64,000 nucleotides of DNA from Dryas octopetala (lineage: Eukaryota > Streptophyta > Magnoliopsida > Rosales > Rosaceae). This document shows, in pieces, positions 46,084 through 56,762 of this stretch. Numbering within the stretch: position 1 is the first letter of the stretch; each line of letters opens with the position of its first letter. Both the position numbers and the translations under genes were made by a program. Location of the stretch: contig OY992836.1 in assembly GCA_963921425.1 (NCBI GenBank), positions 4,479,825-4,543,824 of the forward strand. The letters run 5' to 3'. A model generated the notes under the pieces. It was given only the letters and a program-made list of their open reading frames with translations, searched no databases and had not been told where the DNA came from.

Positions 46084-46326
46084 GGTGTAACCGATACATC
46101 GATACGTGGTGTAACCAATCCAACGTGTAAGAATATTATTGGACGGTATATTTATATTAATAGGGTATAGTATTAATAACATTCATCCATATTGATGTAA
46201 CCAATCCAACATGTAAGAGTATTATTGCACGGTATATTTATATTAGTAGGGTATAGTATTAATAACATTCATCCATATTATGACACGTTGGATTGGTTAC
46301 ACTACTTGACAATGTATCGGTTACAC
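46084..46326. mobile_element. MITE with about 45-bp inverted ends and an internal duplication
   Basis: Left GTGTAACCGATACAT then GTGTAACCAATCCAACGTGT is mirrored by the right end. The core contains two head-to-tail copies of an 85-base unit (about 46112-46197 and 46198-46282). The TSD is unclear; TTATT occurs near both borders. It interrupts the mudrA fragment. Confidence 0.78.
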
Positions 46327-47202
46327 ATAATAAGTTCTCGTATTGTAGACCTCGAAGGACAAGTGACCAATCCTCCTTTTACAAGGAAACAACCTGGTAG
46401 GCTGACAGAACTACCCCCGGATTCCACCTTGAAACCCGAAGTGGTCCTGTGGGATCCAAGATCAAGGAAAATCTTACCGAAAATTCGGCAGAACCTCCCC
46501 TGAAAGTGGACTAACCCAAAATTTATAAAACTTGTAAAAATACTTCAAAACCTCAGTCACCTCTACCACAAAAAAAAAAAAAAAAAAAGTCTCAGGCCCA
46601 CCAAAATACAAACTAGTCATAGAGTCCAAGTATGGTTATCAGAGTGACTATCACAATTAATTTCTTATAACAAATTATAATTTAATATAATAAAGGTGGA
46701 CATGTCGCCTACAATGTCTTAAATAAGGAAATGAAAATTTTGCCTCGACATGTATGGCTCGACCTCCACCACCGCTACTACCTGAGGGAAAGATTAGCAA
46801 ACCGAGAAAACGTGAGATAAACCTAGTGAGTAGACAAGTTATGAAAACAAAGCATAAAATTTATTTATCTTTTCGCAAGGCATAAATTTAATTAACTCTA
46901 AAGTCTCACCTCACTCTTTGATTTCCTTCATTTTAGAACCAATTTACAAACCTTTCCGAAAACATCATGAAGCCTTCAAACGCATAGATTTAAATAACTC
47001 ATGTATACGAGAGACTTAAAAAAAAATTTCTACTAAAAAATATTAGATAGTGCTATCAATTAAAACCTCAAATAAGAATACTAATAGTCACATTATTAAA
47101 TCTCACAACTTAAGACTCAATCAAAGTAAAATCTCAAGGACTGCATAAAATCACATCATACTAGTACCCGGAGAACTGCTGATCATACGTGCACGCAGAG
47201 CT

Positions 47203-47390
47203 TGTGATGCTGGTCATACACCGCCGATTAGGCAAGGTAGAGCGTAATGCTGGTCATATATCGCCGAGTTATTTTGAGGCGAATGCAGAGCAATATGTCA
47301 TGTTGGTCATACACCGCCGACTAGGCGAGTGCAGAGCAATATATAATGCTGGTCATACACCGCCGAGTCATCTCTAGGCGAGTGTAGAGC
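47203..47390. repeat. Four tandem units of about 46-52 bp
   Basis: Each unit contains ATGCTGGTCATACACCGCCG (or a close variant), then a GGCGAGTGCAGAGCAATAT-like stretch. The first and last units are the most diverged. The array sits in the LTR insertion. Confidence 0.88.
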
Positions 47391-48471
47391 AAATCTATAC
47401 CTGCTGAGGGGGTACTAATAGGACGGTTTAAACTGCTCATTTTAATATCGAAATCATTCGTGCCTAAACAAGATTTCTGACCGTTCAAAGATCACCTCGT
47501 TTCAACATATCTCGAAAATAAAAATATCTTATAGATCTATATAATTTCTGATAATTGGAACCAACCCGTAACATCATATTGAACTGGGCCTTTCCGTGAT
47601 ATTTCATTTGCAACATATTTGACATAAGTAAAAAAAAATATATATATATATATACATATGTGTATAAAAACACCATTGTCCATTTAAATTCATAACACTC
47701 ATAACTCAAATCAAACTCATGTCAAAAAATACTTAAACCATTGAAATTCACCACATATGTTCATAAGGAAAATGTCTAACTCTCAGTCAATACTTCTAAG
47801 CCAAAACTCATGATAACCAAAATAAATAATAAAATCATAATCTAAAAAAAACAATTTCAAGATAATGGTCCAATCCAATTTCTATTATTTCTTAAACAAA
47901 TTCAAATAATCAATATGAGTCAAAATATGAAATTCATTAAATAAATTATAAACAAGGGTCCACTCACAATGCGAAATCAACGTCGATCCTCCGTCGGATT
48001 GTTTTGAGCCTCATTGATATTGCCTTTAACATACGCAAATAAATATGGAATTAGGCTCGGCTCAACGAAAATATAAGGTGCGTGTGTGAACCTAAATGTT
48101 CCGCTTAAATCTGTATTTCCTCACGGTTATAATAAAAATTCCGTTTAAAGCCTCATCACTCAAAAGCCTTCTAGCTCCTTCCCGGCTCTAAATCCAGCCA
48201 CACCCAACTTTTTAATCCGCTCAATTCACTCAAATAAATCTTATTGTTGAACCGTAAAAAAATTCAAAAAAAAAAAAAAACAAAGGTTGAGGTTGAGATA
48301 AGATCCACATATACCATGTGCCACATTAATTTCAAATGAAAACAAATTGAAAAGTGAGATAATGTGAATTTATCTGAAAGCTTAATTATCTTTTATCTGA
48401 TGAGTTTAAATTTAAATGGAGAGAGTTATCTCATCTCTATCTAATTTCATCACTTGGACTTCTCATGGACT

Positions 48472-48479
48472 TTATAAAT
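48472..48479 (+). promoter_or_regulatory. TATA-like box upstream of the hairpin array
   Basis: TTATAAATA with an AGAG-rich downstream region lies about 155 bases before the hairpin units. It would give a plus-strand transcript through them, opposite to the host LTR. Motif only. Confidence 0.4.
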
Positions 48480-48628
48480 AGAGCATAAGGGATTCAGAAA
48501 AAGAGAGAGAAGGAGGAGGGGAGACCGAAAGGCTGAAGGAAAAAGTACAGAGAGAATAGAGAATTACTGCAAGACCGTTGCTGTTCAAATTCAAGGTAGT
48601 GGCCCTTGGCGATGTTCTTTCTTTTAAG

Positions 48629-48795
48629 ATGGGGGTTCAGGTCAGAACCCCCCATAAATTACTTTCATCTCAAGATGGGGGTTCTGGTCTGAACCCCCCA
48701 TAAATTTATCCTCTCTCAAGAGATGGGGGTTCTGGTCTGAACCCCACAAAATTAATTTTCCAAATTGGTGGTTCTATGCTGAACCCCACAAAGGA
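48629..48795 (+). repeat. Array of four palindromic hairpin units
   Basis: Units at 48629-48654, 48675-48701, 48723-48747 and about 48774-48798 each pair a GGGGGTTC arm with a GAACCCC arm around a six-base loop (AGGTCA, TGGTCT, TGGTCT, TATGCT). Spacers of 22-27 bases are AT-rich. The first two units are nearly perfect and the last is the most degenerate. They resemble neither a MITE end nor a CRISPR repeat. Confidence 0.85.
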
Positions 48796-48829
48796 AATCA
48801 CCTTCTCTACCATCAGCGAACAAAGAAAT

Positions 48830-49660
48830 CAAGTCTCATGGCTGGGATATATTTCCTTTGCATTAGACAAGGAAAACAAAGAAATGTCACAAAGCCAAGG
48901 GAAAATATAAATGACATTTGTCATCTTTGTAGCGGCATAAAGCCAAGAAAACAAAGTAAAAAAAAGGGCTGGCCTTCTCCTTACGGGTCACTTGCAAACA
49001 GACAAAAAAAAGGAGTCATCAATTGCCAAAACAAAGAAATAAAAAAATTAATTCTTTGGTAATAACAGAGGCCCAAGATAGCGATTAAAAGAAAAAGAAT
49101 TGACAATGGCTACAATCAAAATGAGAGTTGAAAAAGATAGGAGGCTTATGACCTACTATCACTATGTAAAGGAAAATTGCAGACATAGGCATAAAGCCTA
49201 GTTTTTGTGCACTAAAGCATGAACAAATATTTTTCTTCTGATGCTATGCTAACCGTGGGGTTCTTTGATGCTATAAGCAATGGAGGTGCAGTTTAAATTC
49301 TTTCAAAGGCAGTTGAAGTTCATTAGAAGTCTAAGATTTTGTTGCACCAAAAGAATTGCTAAAGAAAGGCTTGTGAAGCCTGTCCCACATGAGATCAAGA
49401 AGAAACAAAAATGGCTTCTTTCACTCTACCCTTGTACAGTATCCAATGCATGTTAAATGCCTCTTTGATGTTGGCCCATGCGATGAAGCCTTCCTCATCA
49501 CTCAATAACCAATTGAGATACAAGTGCAGATATTGGAGTCTTAGCAAGTCAGCTACCAAGGCCAAGTTAACTGAAATCTTGGAGGAGCCTACTGCACGTC
49601 GAAAGCAAACCAAGTCACATGTGACAACAAGGCAGAGACCCAAGAGCAAAATTTGTGGGC
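48830..49660. other. Non-coding stretch, origin unresolved
   Basis: Short ORFs such as 48838-49062 and 49411-49716 show no recognisable domain. The DNA lies within the LTR insertion, between the hairpin array and the hAT MITE. Confidence 0.35.
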
Positions 49661-49669
49661 CCTCCACAT

Positions 49670-50139
49670 TAGGGGCGGATCTACAACGGGGTCAATGGGG
49701 TCACTTGACCCCATGAACCCAGAAATGCTAAGCTTAAGGAAAAATCTTGACCCCATGAATGAAGCTTGGGCGTTGGTGGCAGCCATGGCTGGTAGGGGCA
49801 AGATTGCAGATTTGCAGGAAGAACCAGAACAGAGGAAGCAAGGAGCAGGGGCGACGGCAATGGCTGGTAGGGGCAAGATTGCAGATGCATTCAGACCAGA
49901 CCTCCTGCGCACAATGACAAAAATGAAGAAACTCGATCACCCAGACCAGACCATCGCCCCAACTTGCCTGAACTGCTGAAGGCGACACGTCGACGCCCCT
50001 GCACAGCTGCGCGCCTGTCGCCATCGCCCGTCGCCCCCTGCTCCGCTGCTCGCTCAGTCACTCACATCCGCCCCTGCTGCCTCTACTCGCTGCCTCTTAA
50101 TCTTGCCCCCACAAGAGTTGAGTTCTGGATCCGCCACTG
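49670..50139. mobile_element. 470-bp hAT MITE with perfect 8-bp TSD
   Basis: The ends TAGGGGCGGATCTAC and CAGTGGCGGATCCAG form an imperfect inverted repeat. CTCCACAT flanks them (49662-49669 and 50140-50147). A GGCTGGTAGGGGCAAGATTG block is present twice inside (about 49789 and 49861). It has no transposase. Confidence 0.88.
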
Positions 50140-50159
50140 CTCCACATTACTCTAATCCA

Positions 50160-51720
50160 TGAAAGGCATATGCTGAGCTAGTCGTTAATTTGAAAGTTCA
50201 GCTCCTTTGGTCAAGATATTGCTACTTGAAGGCTTCATAGCCAAAATCCAACCCAATACACCAATTGACAAAGGGTTTCTATGACCCGTTCTCATTTTTT
50301 TGTGCCCATTAAAAATATAAAGAGTATCAATTAATAAATAATTGATACAAAGATATAGTGGGCATATAACCAAATTCATGTTTGCCCATTATGAAAAAAT
50401 GTGTCATTTAACAAATAAATGATACAAAAATATTAATGGGCACATTTTCCTTCAAATCCCAAATTCAAACTCTTAATTTGGTACAAAGCCAACACTCTCA
50501 AATTGGTACAAAACCAACTTTCTCAATCGGTACAAAACCGAAACCAAATCCTAACCCCAAATTTAAACTCTTAAATTGGTACAAAACCACCTTTCTCAAA
50601 TGGTACAAAATCATCTCTCTTAAGTTGGTACAAAATCAAATCTCTCAAACTCAAATTCTAAATTCAACCCCAAATGGCACAAAACCAATCAAGTCAAATT
50701 CTTTTAATGAACTACATTCGGTTTGATCCTGTTGGGGTATGTACGCAACCTACTAAAATTTAGGTGCAACCGTTATTAAATCAAATCCGCCCAAATCCTT
50801 CAGAAATTAATTCTACACACAAAAAATCCTTGAATTAATTTCTCAAATCAAATCCAAGGGCTCTAAACCCTACCCAAATTACACAAATCTTTTAAGTAGG
50901 TCATCCGCCCATTTAAATCCTAAAACCTTGGAACTATGTGTGGTTTGATCCTGCAATGGGTACGTAGGCAACCTAAAATACAGGTGCAACTGCAATCATA
51001 AATAAATTTCATTTCAATGGGTCGTTTACCTATTGGAAATCCAAACACTTGCAAGATGATCTGTTGGTTTCATTGCAATTGGAATCAAAGGGTATTCCCT
51101 TGAGTCAAGGGACTATAATTAAGAGATGTACTCCATCTTGAATGGGTCGTACCCAAAATAATAAAACCCTTATTCCTTAAATGAATTTGGGTGAAATTAT
51201 GTTGGGTAATATTATTATTATTATTATTTATTTACAAATTTTGTTCAACACTTATACACGCTATACCTTAGCCGGCGTTCATCTAGAAGTCCTTCGGTAC
51301 CGAAAAAGTAACCAAATTATGGTCCAAATTGGGGTTTTATCACGTCCCAGCAACCTCAACCCATTTAAAATCAATAACCAACTAAAAAAAACTTCAAATT
51401 TCATAATAATCAAAGAATTTGACGGCTAGGTGGTTTGAACCCCCGCCGTCGCGGCTCAAAGTGGTGGTGTCTAGCCTAAAAGTCACCAATTTTTCAAATT
51501 TCTTAAATTTTCTAATTCTAAATATCAAATAACGTTTCCTAAGGGTGTAAATTGTCCAAAATTACATACAACATCATCAATTTTCGCAATTTCAAGAGGA
51601 ACCTGAAATGAGTGCTAAATCCCCAAATTTCAATTCACAAAAATACTCAAAATTGATCAACTAAACCAAAGGGGAAATGAAAGCCCATACCTAGAGGAGT
51701 AAAACCCCTCAAAAATCACT
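50160..51720. other. Non-coding LTR interior with GGTACAAAACCA repeats
   Basis: Between about 50470 and 50700 the motif TTGGTACAAAACCA recurs seven or more times with irregular spacing. Two related phrases with GTACGTAGGCAACC occur near 50735 and 50950. These features suit retrotransposon LTR or leader DNA. No gene is seen. Confidence 0.45.
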
Positions 51721-51947
51721 GCAAACGGTGGCCGGAAACGGCCGAAATCGAAGAACAAGGCCAGCGGTGGCTGCTGGCTTCTCTGACGATTTCTACATGT
51801 GGAAGCAGCTGGCTATCTCGAGGAAGCTTCGGGGATGGACGTCTGGCCCAAGGGGATCACGTTGGTGGTCCTGCGCCGCCAAGAAAGTGGTCGGACCACT
51901 GCCTTCAATGGTGAGGCCGCGCGTAAAGGGGGAAGAGAGAGAGAGTC

Positions 51948-51950
51948 TGC

Positions 51951-52002
<52 letters not shown>
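51948..52002. repeat. (GA)n microsatellite in the LTR
   Basis: About 50 bases of alternating GA. The equivalent place in the 15867 solo LTR is also CT-rich on its plus strand, so it is an ancestral feature of the family. Confidence 0.9.
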
Positions 52003-52006
<4 letters not shown>

Positions 52007-52511
52007 TGATTTAAAATCTGATTTTGGGTTTTTAAAATCTAAATTTGTCAATTTATAAAATTGCCCCTCGCTTCAAACGCCCATATTTCTCAAATCGTAA
52101 CTCTAATCGACGCGTGCTACATGTCTATGAAATCGTGGGCTCGAGACCTATCCAACAAGCACAACTCGAAGTCCAAAGCTCGTTAATTAAAAAGTCAACT
52201 TTTTTGGTCAAACCCAATTTAAAACTTAAATTAAAAAAATTAACCAAAACATTTTTATTTTCAAAATAAATTCTCAAAATATTTAAAATAAATCGATGAA
52301 AAATACAAGGTCTCACAATTCAATTTCTCACTACGCCTCTAAATGGCCATTACAAATAAAAATTTAAATTTCTCCTAAAATTTGGGTCGGGTCGTTACAT
52401 AGGCCTAGAGTAAATAGGAAGAAATCAAGAGTCGAGAAGCGGCAAATTACGTGTGGTCGTTGTCATCAGAAAGGCAACCATAACAAGACGACATGCCCGA
52501 ATGTGTTATGA

Positions 52512-52984
52512 ATTTATTTTGTATTTGGTTTGAATCAGTTTTGTATTACAATAAATGTTCAAATTATAACTGAGATTATTTTTCCAATAATGCTACATGA
52601 TTATTTTATTCAGGTTTTCCAATTGGCTTTGTTTAAGGTTGTGGAATTGTAAATAATTCAGGCCCCCACCACCCATTAATAGCAAAAAAGGTTTGAAAAG
52701 CACCAAAATTAACAAATTACGGGCTATACATTAAAAAAGGTTTGAAAACACCAAAAATTACATGGGTACATTTTAAAAACGAAAAAAACATACCGACGAT
52801 GCTTGTCTCCAAAAGTACCAAACTAAATAAAAACTTTCACTTCATTTCACAACGGATAACAGAACATACCTAGTACATTCATTACCTAGCACATACATGA
52901 CCTATATATACTATAGGAAATGTACCTAACCCCAGTAAGAATAACAACACACAAGAACATAAGAATTTTGGGTGTACATGTGTA
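52512..52984. other. Sequence downstream of mudrA, no gene seen
   Basis: AT-rich DNA that may be the 3' UTR and inner end of the mudrA element. It contains a repeated phrase AAAAAAGGTTTGAAAA (about 52685 and 52733). Confidence 0.4.
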
Positions 52985-53170
52985 GGGCTGAGGATTTAGG
53001 GTTTAGGATTTAGGATTTTGGTTTAGTATTTAAGGTTGAGGGTTTAGGGTTTAGGATTGACGATTTAAGGTTTACAGTTTAGGGTTTTAAGGTTGAGGGT
53101 TTCGGGTTTAGGGTTTCAAGGTAAAGGGTTTCAAGGGTAGGGGTTTAGGGTTTAGGAATTTGGTTAAGGG
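52985..53170. repeat. Interstitial telomere-like repeats
   Basis: Many copies of TTTAGGG or close variants (GTTTAGGGTTTAGGATT, TTGAGGGTTTAGGG) run for about 180 bases on the plus strand. This is the plant telomere unit in degenerate form. It lies just beyond the mudrA fragment. Confidence 0.85.
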
Positions 53171-53405
53171 TTTCGAACATTGCAACTAGCGTTCGCCGTT
53201 GCTTCCCTCCCTGAGTTTTGAGGGTAAACTCTCATTTTTTCACCTCATCCCCTCATAGGGTATAGAATGGGCTTGATAAAAGCGTTATGTTAAGGTATCT
53301 CTAGGATTTTGGGCTACCAAAGCTAAACCCTAACATGAAAGCCGTCAAACCGGCACCGGGCGCTCAGTGCTTTGAAAATTTTACATTACCAACCGCTCGA
53401 CGCTG

Positions 53406-53431
53406 GGTGCGAACGTGCGGATGTTCGCACC
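53406..53431. other. Perfect 9-bp stem hairpin
   Basis: GGTGCGAAC and GTTCGCACC flank GTGCGGAT. It lies in otherwise plain DNA downstream of the telomere-like block. It may be part of a transposon end. Confidence 0.6.
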
Positions 53432-53570
53432 TGAATGGGCTTGTTATACCAATACATGGGTTATATAATATATGATGTACCAAATATAGTTAGTAATTGT
53501 TATCCTAAAAAATTACGGCGAAGATTGTCGAGATAATTGGTTAGAACACTGGTAGTCCTTTAAATAAACT

Positions 53571-53752
53571 TGCAGGTGTGCCACTATTTTTCGGCTGAGA
53601 AGCTGCGGACAGAATTTATAACTGAATTAATTGATGTACTGCGCCGTGAAATTGACTTCCTAACCAAACAATTGTTTGGCGAGAAAGGAACAAGAAACTT
53701 GCCTTGGTTCTATCGCCTTGATCTTCAAAGGACTTCTAATTTCTCGATGTGA
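53571..53752 (+). pseudogene. Unrecognised exon-like ORF
   Basis: After a possible acceptor (TTGCAG before GTGTGCC), the frame encodes about 58 residues. They include FSAEKLRTEFITELIDVL and GEKGTRNLPWFYRL before a TGA. It looks protein-like in composition, but I do not recognise the family, and no matching exons were found nearby. Confidence 0.3.
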
Positions 53753-53759
53753 CAATAAC

Positions 53760-54360
53760 AGTATGCTCGAAAGTAAAGATGCGATGAATGAGTGCTTGAG
53801 TAATTAGATGTAACGAGAAATTATGAACTTTGATGTAAAAAGTATGAACTATCTGATTATCTTGAAAACGAGTAACAATGGTAGTTCTAATAACAAATCT
53901 CATAAGAAAAAACATGAAAAACCAGGATTAAAACAAAATAAATCAATACTAAGAACAATGGGATCCTAGCAGAGCTAAAACAAAAAGAATAATTTGCTTG
54001 AGAGCTTGAAGAACTTGAGAAATCAAGATGCTTGATCTGAGATTTAAGTTGAGTTGTGTTGAATGTGTTGGAGAGAGCTTTTTTCTCCTTATGCCTTTTT
54101 ATATAGTGATCAACTTCTAGGGTTGGAGACCCTTTCCTACTTGACTTTGGGTTTCTATTTCTTTCTTGATTTCTCCTTTCTTCTCACCTAAGTTTCTGAA
54201 TTCTTGCTTTATTCAAAACTCCTAATCTCTCAAGGACTCTCGGCGAGGCTGGACTTCTCTTAACTGATCTTTTTGCTGCGAGGTACACTTTTTTTTTTTC
54301 ATCTAATTACATTCATTCCCAAAACACATCTTGTTTATGTTTCTAATTTTCTCTTGGCTG
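53760..54360. other. Non-coding stretch
   Basis: It contains a minus-strand LTR-like leader near 53940-54140, with a TATATAAAAAGG-like box. No coding sequence is seen. Confidence 0.35.
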
Positions 54361-55760
54361 CAACTCCTGGAAAAGAAAAAGGACTCATGACAGCCATGAA
54401 AACAAATATGCCAAGCAAACCTGATGTGGCCCATCAACCCTCCAGTGAAATTTCTCGCAAGAGAAAACCCTTACTTGTTGGTAAGTGGCCGTATTTACAA
54501 TTTTGTATCTTTCTTTTGGCAACTGCTAACATCCCCCTTTGATTAGATGAAAGTGATCACAAGGAACTCCCTCGCCGCAAACATACTCGGCGAAAATACG
54601 CCGCCGTGAAAGGTTCAGGCGAACCTGAGGTACCATATTCAAAAACGACTTTAACTTAGATTTCTCATATTTCAACTATTTTAATGCTTTTTTTTTTAGA
54701 GTGCCAAGGAGCAGGTCGTTGAAGAAACTGTTCCTGAAAATCAAATCACTGAACAAACTCAAGAGAATGTGGTCGTGCATGGCCACGTTCCAATCAATGT
54801 CTCCGGCGACGACCCGCCATCTATCTCTACTGTCCCGCCGAGCAATCTCATTCCTTTACGATCTTCGCCGAGGGCTCCATCTCCGGCGCAGTCCCCAGTG
54901 GTGATTTTCTTCTTCTTTTTTTTCCTTTTCATTATTTTAGATTTTTTGTTAACCTTTTCTTGATCTCAGACGGCTAAAGGAACAAAAGGCTCGGCGTAGG
55001 GTTCGGCAAATCTTTCAGAAACAGTCAATATCAACGATTCTTGTATAAGTACTCATCTCCTCATTTCAATGTCTTTTGTCCACATCATAGACTAAGCACT
55101 CACTTAGACCATATTTAAATAGGACTCAGACCACCTTCGCCGTAACCCTAAAGCCTGTCTTGAAAAGCAAAAATCCAAGCATACCCATCTTCAAACTTCA
55201 TGTAGTTCAAGTGGGTCAGATGACCCCCCGAGCGATCCATCTCGGCATAGTCCATCGGGGATCGAGAAATACTTTAGAGGGTATCTAGTCGTTAGCCCTA
55301 TTAGATCTTTTAGGGCTGAAACCCCTCGGCCAGAGGCCGTTTATGGTGAACATGTAAGTTAAACCAAAACTTAGGATTTTTTATTATTTTTTTTTTCTTT
55401 CTTTCTGACCTTATTTTTCTTTTTGGCCATTCATACAGTTCACATTGGATATGGAGGCAGGTTTGGCTTAATTCTTGGAAACTTTTTCCTCTCCTCCTCC
55501 TAAAGCTTCAAATCCACCAAAAACTCGGACCGTGGTCTCGACGATGGAGAGAATAAAAGGCATACTTGCTCTTAACGCGCCCATAATTCGTTAAGAAGAA
55601 AATCTTGTGCGCCTCTCTTCCTCAATCAAAGTCCTCCTGGGTGCCGGGATTTTCTAAACCTCCTCTGCAGAACTGCTAAAGAGCAGACTTGCCGCCGCCG
55701 AGACTGATCTTCAGATTGCTCGTAAAGTTGCTCATGAAGTTGCTACTTAAAGCTCATTTC
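54361..55760 (+). pseudogene. Decayed multi-exon gene of unknown family
   Basis: A series of plausible exons with GT-AG borders can be read: up to 54480 (SRKRKPLLVG then GTAAG), 54547-54629 (RRKHTRRKYAAV), 54700-54900 (a Pro/Ser-rich acidic stretch), 54970-54999, about 55135-55353 and 55440 onward. Stops occur in exon 4 and in the last block. The last block (about 55540-55750) ends in a helix-rich segment, LLKSRLAAAETDLQIA. Composition (basic, then Ser/Pro-rich, then coiled coil) recalls tails of transposon-linked plant mobile domain proteins, but no diagnostic domain is present. Confidence 0.4.
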
Positions 55761-56760
55761 CTGTTTTCTAAACATGCTTATTTCATTAAATCAATCTGAT
55801 CAGGTCATGTATTTTATCATTTCAGCTAGTCTTCACACACTTACACACACCTCAGCACTATTCATCTTCTTCCTCATTTCTGAATTTTGCAAAATAAAGA
55901 AATAATTGATTTTACAGCTCTATATTCTTATCCACAGCTGTACTATGATACCTCTCTAGGACAAAAAGAATATGCTTTTTATTTGTCTCTTACGGACAGC
56001 CATTGAATGGTTTCTATGTGGCACGGGCAGACATGGTTGGTGCGTGTATGTGTTGTACTGAGTATATGGGTGTAATGGTCTAGCTTTTCTTTGTGGGTTG
56101 ATGAGTATTTTTTCTTGGGTATTCTTACTAAGTTTTTTACTTGGGTTATTTGCATGAATGCTCATCTTTTCAAGTAAGAAAATGGTTTTTGAAATTGAAA
56201 ACTAAATGATTTTCTTAACTTGTTTTTTCACCCTCTAAAATTTGAATGTGTTTGAATGTATTCTAAAGCTTTACACAAATTCATAAACACTATCATTTAG
56301 ATTTTATATCTAAGATTCTCCATTAGCCTTTTTATGCCTCTTGCTTGAGAATATTGATTTTTAAAGAATCCAAATCAGCATATCATGTTCATACATTGAA
56401 GAATCTGTTGTGCTTGGTATGAATCGGTGTCATGGGTTGATGAGCTTGGAGTTTGAGCTGCATTCTTCATGTTGACTGATTGCCTTGTTTTTGGAAGTTG
56501 CACAAATGAGTAAGAAGCTGCCACTTAGTTTAGGACTTAGTAATTAAGCTTGTATGTTGTATGCTTCCTTTGTATTGAATCTCTTATATAGTGGATTGCC
56601 CTTTGTGGTTTTTCTAGGTGAACATCTTGTGTGCCTTCATTTCCATTTTGTGTTGTCATGTTTACTGAGTCACTCAACTTTTAAACACAAATCTGCATTG
56701 AATTTATATGTTTGATATTGCTATATGTCATATGGAACTGTTTAGCTAATCACACACCAA
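55760..56760. other. Non-coding DNA before the copia remnant
   Basis: AT-rich; short ORFs only. It could include the leader or 5' LTR of the following Ty1/copia element, but no TG...CA border was identified. Confidence 0.35.
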
Positions 56761-56762
56761 TG

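Larger units (their letters stand above)
46396..52399 (-). mobile_element. Long LTR insertion in mudrA, TSD TAGGC
   Basis: On the minus strand it starts TGTAACGACCCGACC (52399 leftward) and ends GGGGGTAGTTCTGTCA (to 46396). TAGGC flanks both sides (46391-46395 and 52400-52404), and removing the insertion restores the mudrA frame. No gag or pol domain is visible, so this looks like one very long or further-interrupted LTR. The first kilobase resembles the solo LTR at 15867. A hAT MITE (49670-50139) and an unresolved stretch with its own TATA box and hairpin array (about 48.3-49.6 kb) lie inside. Confidence 0.75.
45900..52511 (+). pseudogene. mudrA-type MULE transposase 3' end, split by insertions
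   Basis: Three pieces read as one C-terminus. The first is 45910-46075 (YEHVEPYFSTEHYKLTYS, then PISPI). The second is 46345-46395 (NPPFTRKQPGR). The third is 52400-52511 (PRVNRKKSRVEKRQ, then CGRCHQKGNHNKTTC and a stop). The order matches plant MuDR transposases: the Y-x-Y block, the PPFTRKQPGRP linker, then the CCHC knuckle. A MITE (46084-46326) separates pieces 1 and 2, and an LTR element (46396-52399) separates 2 and 3 at the Arg-Pro codons. Everything upstream of piece 1, including the catalytic core, is missing. Confidence 0.82.

Noticed and set aside
48629-48795. CRISPR-like array
   Set aside because: Plant nuclear DNA, only four units, spacers are AT-rich and partly related, and there are no cas genes.
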